Made by a program: the position numbers and the translations under genes
The notes under the pieces: generated by a model
Database searches by the model: none
What the model saw: only the letters and a program-made list of their open reading frames with translations
Told to the model about the DNA's origin: nothing
Shown: positions 1 to 6,000 of the stretch, in pieces
Layout: each line of letters begins with the position of its first letter
Numbering within the stretch: the first letter of the stretch is position 1
Source: JAENVT01 sp031412355
GTDB taxonomy: Bacteria; Actinomycetota; Acidimicrobiia; Acidimicrobiales; Ilumatobacteraceae
Reading direction: 5' to 3'
Assembly (NCBI GenBank): GCA_031412355.1
Contig: JANOCR010000128.1
Location: 1 to 6,000 of the forward strand
Length of the DNA stretch: 6,000 nucleotides

Positions 1-1207
<1,207 letters not shown>

Positions 1208-1215
1208 GACAGTTT

Positions 1216-1229
1216 CCCTCCACAGGAGA
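1216..1229 (-). promoter_or_regulatory. ahcY ribosome binding site inside a short hairpin
   Basis: On the minus strand GGAGGG (1221 to 1216) lies 8 bases before the ahcY ATG, a strong and well-placed Shine-Dalgarno sequence. Immediately upstream is CUCC (1228 to 1225) followed by the triplet UGU, so CUCC-UGU-GGAG forms a perfect 4-bp stem, extended by one U-G wobble (1229 with 1217). The ribosome binding site itself is certain; a regulatory role for the hairpin is inference. Confidence 0.6.
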
Positions 1230-1255
1230 TTTGGCACAGGAGATTTGGCACAGGA
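1221..1255 (-). repeat. 14-bp tandem direct repeat (2.5 copies) in the ahcY leader
   Basis: Read on the plus strand, CACAGGAGATTTGG occurs at 1221-1234 and identically at 1235-1248, followed by a partial third copy CACAGGA at 1249-1255. On the mRNA strand the unit is CCAAATCTCCTGTG. The array ends against the ahcY Shine-Dalgarno sequence, so the unit's CUCC core can compete for pairing with it. It could instead be a neutral replication-slippage product. Confidence 0.85.
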
Positions 1256-1280
1256 TGTACCGAGTTGAATTGCGGGCCGG

Positions 1281-1292
1281 TGCCAGCTGGCA
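1281..1292. promoter_or_regulatory. 12-bp perfect palindrome upstream of ahcY, possible operator
   Basis: TGCCAGCTGGCA is a perfect 12-bp inverted repeat with no spacer. It sits 74 bases upstream of the ahcY start, in the middle of the 117-base gap. It is flanked by CGGGC (1273-1277) and GCCCG (1305-1309), which could form an outer stem. Dimeric repressors often bind such sites, but I recognise no regulator consensus, and a 12-bp palindrome is expected about once or twice by chance in 6 kb. Confidence 0.25.
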
Positions 1293-1324
1293 ACGTTCAG
1301 ATCAGCCCGTGGGGTGCTGACAGT

Positions 1325-2731
1325 CTAGTTGTCGAGAATGACAGCGGACGCGTCGAACAGATAGTGCGCATAGCCGGCGAGGTTGTAGACCCGCACCGTG
1401 GCATTGGTGCCGTACTTCAGCAGCGCCATGTTGGGCACCGGCGGACCTTCGATGGTGTTGATGTTCGATGACAACGGCCGCTCGGCGCCTGCCGGGTATG
1501 CCGTGAGGAACGACCGAGCGAGGACCGAGACGTATTGACGAGTGACTGCCGCCGAGGTGAGGTTGCCGATGACGGCGAGCTGGTTGCCGACCGAGTCGGG
1601 GCCGATGGCCACGGAGCTGGCGAAGTCGGCGAAGCTCCAGTCCTCTGCCTGGCCCGGCCCGAGGGCGACACCGCCCCATTGCGACTCGCGGGTGTCGAAC
1701 GTGCGATACGGCGACGTCAGGGGGACGACTCGACCTTTGCGTGTGAGGGGGTCCTGCCCGCTCTGCAGGTATCCGACGACGTCGGCAACGACATCGGTGA
1801 AGCCTTGGTTGTTGAAGATGCGCACCTTGCCGTCAGTGCCAACCGGGACGAAGACCAGGTTGGCCTTGATCGAGTTCGGTGCCAGGTTGAGGTTCGACGT
1901 CGTCGGAACCTGACCGCCGAGGTCATTCGGGTACACCGACAGGTGGGTGAAGTTGTTGCCCGTGATGCCCACAACGTTCAGCAGAACCCCGGTGACGTTG
2001 GTCAGGTTTGGTACGACGTCGGGTGCGGGCGGGTTGATGCCGTCCACGCCGAGGATTTGCAGCTCCATCGTCTCTTGCGCAGCCAGCGGGGTCTTCGAGG
2101 GACGACCGACGTTGAGGCCGTCATCGGGACGGGTGTCGAGCACTCGGGACGGCGTGGTCGGGATCAGCCGAGCGCCGGGATCGCCGGCACCCTGGAAGTT
2201 GCTGGTCGAGAACCAGCCGAACACGTCGACGATCACGTGGGCGGTGCCGACGCCGAACAGACCGATGGTCAGGTCACCGTCGACACCTGGCCGCACGATG
2301 GCCACGTTCGGCACGGTGTCGTTGGGAGCGAAGTTGATCAGCGAGGTGCGCTTCGCCGGGGCAAAGCCCTTGCCGTACGCCTCGAGGTAGCCGTTGGAAC
2401 TGGGCTCGGTCACCGTGATGTTGACAACAACCGCGAGAACGTCGGCCGAAGCGGCCGGGACATTGCCGAGTCCGAGCAGGTCGATGTTGAACGTTGCCGG
2501 GCCACCCGACATGGGCTTCGCACCGGGTGCCGCGTCGTTGATCGCGAATGCGGGGCGCGAGTCGAAGATGCGACTGGGCACCAACGGGTGGTACTCGCCA
2601 CCGGCGCACAGACATGCTGGCGGGATGGCAGCACCGACGTTCAGTGCGGTTGGAGATGCGGGGATCAAGATGATCGCGCCGGCCAAACCAAGGACAGCCG
2701 TCAACCGCGCGATGTGACGCCTCGACTTCAT
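1325..2731 (-). CDS. Exported protein with three DTR-type repeats of about 145 residues; function unknown
   Basis: This is a 468-residue protein with an N-terminal Sec-type signal: basic MKSRRHIAR, then a hydrophobic core at about residues 10-26, so it is likely secreted or wall-associated. The mature part contains three related repeats. Each opens with P-x-R-x-[FL]-D-[ST]-R (PSRIFDSR at 52, PSRVLDTR at 194, PYRTFDTR at 341). Each then has a VxxN[IVL]T/VVG strand, a 'sLNxxP...N' strand and a closing hydrophobic strand (HVIVDVFGWF 165-174; DVVADVVGYL 313-322; HYLFDASAVIL 456-466). The third copy is the most divergent and ends at the stop codon. I know this repeat type from exported actinobacterial proteins, sometimes beside wall-hydrolase domains; none is present here. 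Two cysteines (C40, C42) follow the signal but make no clear lipobox. The start is uncertain: ATG 2731 lacks a close Shine-Dalgarno sequence, while an in-frame GTG at 2749 has GGAGG (2758 to 2754) 4 bases upstream and would add six residues. Its gap to the gene upstream is 49 bases. Confidence 0.85.
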   Translation of the reverse strand: MKSRRHIARLTAVLGLAGAIILIPASPTALNVGAAIPPACLCAGGEYHPLVPSRIFDSRPAFAINDAAPGAKPMSGGPATFNIDLLGLGNVPAASADVLAVVVNITVTEPSSNGYLEAYGKGFAPAKRTSLINFAPNDTVPNVAIVRPGVDGDLTIGLFGVGTAHVIVDVFGWFSTSNFQGAGDPGARLIPTTPSRVLDTRPDDGLNVGRPSKTPLAAQETMELQILGVDGINPPAPDVVPNLTNVTGVLLNVVGITGNNFTHLSVYPNDLGGQVPTTSNLNLAPNSIKANLVFVPVGTDGKVRIFNNQGFTDVVADVVGYLQSGQDPLTRKGRVVPLTSPYRTFDTRESQWGGVALGPGQAEDWSFADFASSVAIGPDSVGNQLAVIGNLTSAAVTRQYVSVLARSFLTAYPAGAERPLSSNINTIEGPPVPNMALLKYGTNATVRVYNLAGYAHYLFDASAVILDN

Positions 2732-2780
2732 GGTGTGAGCGTAGCCCACGATGCCTCCAAAACGGTACGCGCCGGGCTGC

Positions 2781-3017
2781 TCACGCAGCAAAGGTCGGCG
2801 CCAAGCCTTCGCTGCTCACGCGGGTCATGATCGCTTCGTGTTCGGCGTCTTCGACCGCGATTGCCTCGTCGATCAACATCACCGGGATACCCTCGCGGAC
2901 CGCATATCGCCGCCGCAACCGCGGGTTGTATAGACCGTCGTCATCGCCGAGGTAGTACAACGGGCCTTTGTCCTGGGGACAAGCAAGGACGGCCAGCAGC
3001 CGTGGGTCAAGTGCCAT
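2781..3017 (-). CDS. Trm112/YcaR-like small protein (UPF0434 type)
   Basis: A 78-residue protein with the typical small-family layout: an N-terminal DPRLLAVLACPQDKGPL (residues 4-20), a short middle stretch, then YAVREGIPVMLIDEA (38-52), which matches the family's closing 'R-[DE]-G-I-P-V-[ML]-L' motif, and a variable tail. Eukaryotic and archaeal Trm112 activates several methyltransferases; the role of bacterial members is poorly known. Zinc-binding members carry CxxC plus later cysteines. Here only Cys13 remains (CPQD, Asp16 in the second position) and there is no later cysteine, so zinc binding is unlikely. The start at ATG 3017 is supported by AAAGGA (3032 to 3027) 9 bases upstream; extending six codons upstream would run over that site. 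The gene lies 40 bases after manB and is probably co-transcribed with it, an arrangement I recall from other actinobacteria. Confidence 0.85.
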   Translation of the reverse strand: MALDPRLLAVLACPQDKGPLYYLGDDDGLYNPRLRRRYAVREGIPVMLIDEAIAVEDAEHEAIMTRVSSEGLAPTFAA

Positions 3018-3057
3018 CGAACACGATCCTTTCACATCTCGTCGCGGTCACGACGGG

Positions 3058-4428
3058 TCATGCGCTCGTCACCAGGGCCAGGACCTCGGCAACTCGCCGA
3101 TCGCAGTCGTCGCGGGTCGCTGCTTCCAGGTTCAGGCGCAGCAACGGCTCGGTGTTGGAGGGACGAAGGTTGAACCACCACGACCCGCAGTCGACGGTCA
3201 ACCCGTCGAGGCGGTCCTGTTGTCGGCCGGCGAACTCGTCGGCAATCCTGGCCATGACCGCGACCGGGTCGCTGACCTGGGTGTTGATCTCGCCGCTCGA
3301 CGAATACCGTTCGAACGGCTTGCGCACGACCGACAGCACCGTGTCGGCCCGGCTGATCTCGGCGAGCACCAGCACCGAGGCGATCAGCCCCGAGTCGGCA
3401 CCGAAGTTGTCGCGGAAGTAGTAGTGCGCGGAGTGCTCGCCCCCGAAGACCGCACCCGTCTCGGCCATGATCTGCTTGATGAACGAGTGACCGACCTTGG
3501 TACGAACGGGCTCTCCGCCACTCTCGCGGATCACCTCCGGCACGGCCTTGGAACAGATCAGGTTGTGCAACACCGTCGCGCCGGGGTGGGCGCGCAGCAC
3601 AGCGGCCGCGAGCAGCGCTGTGGTCGTCGAACCGCTGAGACCGCGGCCGGTCTCGTCGACCACGAAGACCCGATCGGCGTCGCCGTCGAACGCCAGCCCG
3701 ACGTCGAATCCACCGGAGACGACCCTCGCTTGCAGGTCGCGCTGATTGGCGGGCTGCAACGGGTCGGCGGGATGGTTGGGAAACGTGCCATCGAGTTCGC
3801 CGTACATCACTTCGAGGGTGATCTGGGGCAGGCGCTCGAACACTGCGGGCACCACGAGGCCACCCATCCCGTTGGCGGTGTCGGCCACGACACGAAGGGG
3901 ATGCAAAGCAGCAGGGTCGATGAACGACACGACGTGGTCGGCAAATGCACTGAGGAGGTTGCGGGTCGTGGACGAGCCGGGGCGCGACGCCGCGGCCGGA
4001 CCTTGCCCGCTGAGCACGCTGGCCGCGACCGACTTGATCTCGCCCAGGCCCGTGTCCTGTCCGACGGCGCGAGCGCCACTGAGACAGAACTTCACGCCGT
4101 TGTACTGGGCCGGGTTGTGCGAAGCGGTGAACATCGCGCCCGGGGCATCGAGCGTGCCTGCGGCGAAGTACACGAGATCGGTCGAGGCCAGACCGAGGTC
4201 GACGACGTCGACCCCCTGTTCGAGCACACCGCGGACGAACGCCTCGACCAGTTCGGGACCAGACGGACGCATGTCGCTGCCGACCAGCACGCGGCGGGCC
4301 TGGGTGAATCGGGCGAAGCCGACCCCAAGCGCGTGGGCGACATCGGTGTTGAGCTGATCGGGGACGGTGCCACGCACATCGTACGCTTTGACGATGGCGT
4401 CGAGCACCTGTGGGTTGGTCAAGGACAT
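3058..4428 (-). CDS. manB: Phosphomannomutase/phosphoglucomutase (alpha-D-phosphohexomutase family)
   Basis: This cytosolic 456-residue enzyme is full length for the family. It interconverts mannose-6-phosphate and mannose-1-phosphate (and possibly the glucose phosphates), feeding GDP-mannose into envelope glycans. All four active-site elements are visible in order: the phosphoserine loop TASHNP (101-106, catalytic Ser103), the metal loop DGDADR (248-253), the sugar-binding loop GEHSAHYYF (330-338), and the phosphate-binding loop RPSNTEP (422-428). The N-terminal KAYDVRG (14-20) and NHPADPLQPAN (218-228) are further family signatures. The start at ATG 4428 gives the normal N-terminus, although no strong Shine-Dalgarno sequence precedes it. 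Only 5 bases separate it from the stop codon of the membrane protein upstream, which suggests translational coupling. The manB name rests on the neighbouring Trm112-like gene and the actinobacterial context; sequence alone does not exclude phosphoglucomutase specificity. Confidence 0.93.
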   Translation of the reverse strand: MSLTNPQVLDAIVKAYDVRGTVPDQLNTDVAHALGVGFARFTQARRVLVGSDMRPSGPELVEAFVRGVLEQGVDVVDLGLASTDLVYFAAGTLDAPGAMFTASHNPAQYNGVKFCLSGARAVGQDTGLGEIKSVAASVLSGQGPAAASRPGSSTTRNLLSAFADHVVSFIDPAALHPLRVVADTANGMGGLVVPAVFERLPQITLEVMYGELDGTFPNHPADPLQPANQRDLQARVVSGGFDVGLAFDGDADRVFVVDETGRGLSGSTTTALLAAAVLRAHPGATVLHNLICSKAVPEVIRESGGEPVRTKVGHSFIKQIMAETGAVFGGEHSAHYYFRDNFGADSGLIASVLVLAEISRADTVLSVVRKPFERYSSSGEINTQVSDPVAVMARIADEFAGRQQDRLDGLTVDCGSWWFNLRPSNTEPLLRLNLEAATRDDCDRRVAEVLALVTSA

Positions 4429-4433
4429 GGGGC

Positions 4434-6000
4434 CTAGACGCTAGCGTCGGGGCGAGGCGAGTCGTCCGGAGCTTGGTTCGACGGCGCCCAGATCACCGAC
4501 TCCGAGCTGAGCTCGGGTTCGAGGGGATCGCCGATGTCGGGTCGCCACAGCTCGGACGGGGTCGAATCGATCGTCGTCGTCTCGTCGGTGCTCACCTCCC
4601 AGTCGTCCCAGTGGAACGCGGTCGGATCCGGCTCCTCGCCAAACGGATGCGTGTTGGCGTGGCGCACATCGCCACGGATCCTCATGAAGATCAACAGTCC
4701 GATTCCCATGAACGTCAGCAGATAGGCGGCGTAGTCGAGGCCCGAGCGACCGTAGGTCAGGTGTACGTCGGTCGACGTCGGCACCACAACCATCAGATTG
4801 GGTGCGATGCGATACGGGCCCTGCGCTCCGCTGGCCTTCCAGTTCGGGAAGTAACTGATCTTCACCAGCACCGGAACGCCGACTTGGTCGACAGTGAATC
4901 GAAGATCCTGTTCGCCGAGCTGCACGTTGCTGATGGTCACCGCAGGAAGCTTCTTCGCCACGATGGGCTCGATGGGCTGAACGATGTCGATCTTGCGGCC
5001 GGATGCGCCAGGAGTCAGGCCATCGCTGCGCGTCGGGTCGACCTGGACGTCGATCCGTTGCCAATCGGCCGGACCATCGTTGGCCGGCATCGCCGCCCAC
5101 TCGTCTCGGTGTTGGAACCAGCTCATGCCCAGTTCGAGGTTGCGCTCGCGCTGATCGCCGCCACGATCCCCGACCACCACGGGCTGATAGGCAAGCGGTT
5201 CGACCAGATCACTGCCGGCGACCTGGTAGATGTTCCACGGGCCGACGGAGGCCAGAAGCGACAGCTCGTCGCGCTGGTCGGCCTCGGCCTTCGCCAGCTC
5301 TGTGAACACCATCAGGTACTTCACGCCCAGCGTCTGCAGGTACGGCACACCTTTGGAAGCGTCGTTGTCGTCGTAGCGCAGTTCGCGCACCGGGTTGGAG
5401 CTGTCGCTGCTCATTGCGGCTGCGGTGATGAAGTGATACGGCGTGGTGCCACTGGCTTCGAAGAAGAGTCCCTCCATACTGGCGATGCAGCCGTCCGTCC
5501 AGTGAGGCAAAAGCATCAGCGCCATCGTGGTGCCGTACTGGCCGTTGTCGCCGTTGTTCTCCCACATCGCCCGCCCGCATCCGTGCGTCGAGTCGGCACC
5601 AAGCGCCTTCATCTGGTCGATCAGTAACTTGTACTCGCCGTAGGCATCGCGACCCTCGTAGCCCATGAAGTTGTAACGGGTCCACCCATCGCTCTGGGCG
5701 TCTTTGGCATCGGCGGAAAGCGTGATCGGATTGAAGCCGCCCACGCCCCACGAGTACACGTTCTTGCCGTGTTGTGTGATCACGCGGCCGCCGGGTACCT
5801 GTTGGAACAGGAACAGCTCCATGACCAGCACCACGACGCCGACCACGCCGGCCGTGCCGAGGCCGACCTTCCACATGCTGTCGCGCGATCGCGTCGGACG
5901 CGCTCGCACGCCGCGCACCATGACCTCGACGAGCTCGACGACGCCGACCATCATCAACATCAGACGCAGCAGGTACAAGAACGGCAGCAAGCGCGGGTTC
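4434..6000 (-). CDS. Large membrane protein, C-terminal part; GT-C/YfhO-like, possible envelope glycosyltransferase
   Basis: The frame is open from the window edge (first complete codon ends at 5999) to TAG at 4434-4436, giving the last 521 residues; the N-terminus is outside. Two membrane segments are visible near the start (about 4-28, opening NPRLLPFLYL; about 43-65). A non-membrane domain of about 355 residues follows, then a last membrane helix (about 422-440) trailed by basic RIRGDVRH, and a cytoplasmic tail of about 80 residues rich in D, E, S, T and P. Just before the last helix is SYFPNWKASGAQGPYR (382-397), then a hydrophobic strand and VHLTYGRSGLDYAAY. This resembles the 'S-yyPgW-a' and 'v-f-Y-ps' C-terminal motifs of YfhO-type proteins and large actinobacterial GT-C-like membrane proteins. 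The expected catalytic loop of a GT-C enzyme would be in the missing N-terminal part, so enzyme activity cannot be judged. A TTG at 5990 could be called as a start, but it lies inside the first membrane helix and is an unlikely start. Confidence 0.75.
   Translation of the reverse strand, partial: NPRLLPFLYLLRLMLMMVGVVELVEVMVRGVRARPTRSRDSMWKVGLGTAGVVGVVVLVMELFLFQQVPGGRVITQHGKNVYSWGVGGFNPITLSADAKDAQSDGWTRYNFMGYEGRDAYGEYKLLIDQMKALGADSTHGCGRAMWENNGDNGQYGTTMALMLLPHWTDGCIASMEGLFFEASGTTPYHFITAAAMSSDSSNPVRELRYDDNDASKGVPYLQTLGVKYLMVFTELAKAEADQRDELSLLASVGPWNIYQVAGSDLVEPLAYQPVVVGDRGGDQRERNLELGMSWFQHRDEWAAMPANDGPADWQRIDVQVDPTRSDGLTPGASGRKIDIVQPIEPIVAKKLPAVTISNVQLGEQDLRFTVDQVGVPVLVKISYFPNWKASGAQGPYRIAPNLMVVVPTSTDVHLTYGRSGLDYAAYLLTFMGIGLLIFMRIRGDVRHANTHPFGEEPDPTAFHWDDWEVSTDETTTIDSTPSELWRPDIGDPLEPELSSESVIWAPSNQAPDDSPRPDASV

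Noticed and set aside
1221..1255. CRISPR array
   Set aside because: The units are 14 bp, directly adjacent with no spacers, and only two are complete.
1302..1320. Rho-independent terminator after the exported protein gene
   Set aside because: TCAGC and GCTGA arms form a short bulged hairpin just after the stop codon on the minus strand, but the stem is weak and no T-run follows.
1208..1324. SAH riboswitch upstream of ahcY
   Set aside because: Such riboswitches precede ahcY in some bacteria, so I looked for the conserved GAGG-AGCG-type core. The 117-base leader does not contain it, and the structure seen is a simple tandem repeat.
1535..2830. 431-residue open frame on the plus strand opposite the exported repeat protein
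   Set aside because: It is an antisense shadow. The minus-strand frame has a signal peptide and three internal repeats, while this frame shows no domain-like pattern and runs across two minus-strand genes.
2968..4437. 489-residue open frame on the plus strand opposite manB
   Set aside because: It lies antisense to a clear phosphohexomutase with all its active-site motifs. Its composition (rich in R, G, H, D, V) is typical of the shadow frame of a GC-rich gene, and it has no recognisable motif.
4410..5627. 405-residue open frame on the plus strand opposite the membrane protein
   Set aside because: It is an antisense shadow of a frame with clear membrane helices and family-like motifs.
5988..5990. 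TTG start for the membrane protein at 5990
   Set aside because: The frame stays open to the window edge, and the residues before it (NPR) continue a membrane-entry motif, so the gene almost certainly begins outside the window.

Overview
The window is a gene-dense, GC-rich bacterial segment. It most likely comes from an actinobacterium, and an Acidimicrobiia (Ilumatobacter-like) relative is my best guess. The reasons are the high G+C at third codon positions, the order phosphomannomutase - Trm112-like - ... - adenosylhomocysteinase, which I recall from actinobacteria, and two protein types (a secreted DTR-repeat protein and a large GT-C/YfhO-like membrane protein) that I associate with that group. 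The lineage is an inference; no rRNA or other taxonomic marker is present.

All five genes lie on the minus strand, so transcription runs from high to low coordinates. In that order: (1) 6000-4434, the C-terminal 521 residues of a large membrane protein cut by the window edge; (2) 4428-3058, a complete phosphomannomutase/phosphoglucomutase (manB-like), 5 bases downstream; (3) 3017-2781, a 78-residue Trm112/YcaR-like protein, 40 bases further on; (4) 2731-1325, an exported 468-residue protein built of three repeats of about 145 residues, after a 49-base gap; (5) 1207-1, S-adenosylhomocysteine hydrolase (ahcY), missing only its C-terminal end, after the only sizeable intergenic gap (117 bases). 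The tight spacing suggests that genes 1-4 are co-transcribed. ahcY may be read through or have its own promoter in the 117-base gap.

Functionally, the manB product interconverts mannose-6-phosphate and mannose-1-phosphate for GDP-mannose and the cell envelope. The membrane protein upstream resembles envelope glycosyltransferase-type proteins, so these two may belong together. AhcY recycles S-adenosylhomocysteine in the methyl cycle, and the Trm112-like protein may be linked to methyltransferase biology. The exported repeat protein has no known function and sits where I would expect a mannose-6-phosphate isomerase/SIS-type gene in related clusters.

The most interesting non-coding structure is the ahcY leader. 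A 14-bp tandem repeat carries a CUCC core that can pair with the GGAG of the ahcY ribosome binding site. I see no CRISPR array, tRNA, rRNA, insertion sequence or plausible defence system. Every non-coding gap is under 120 bases. Most of the window is ordinary core genome.
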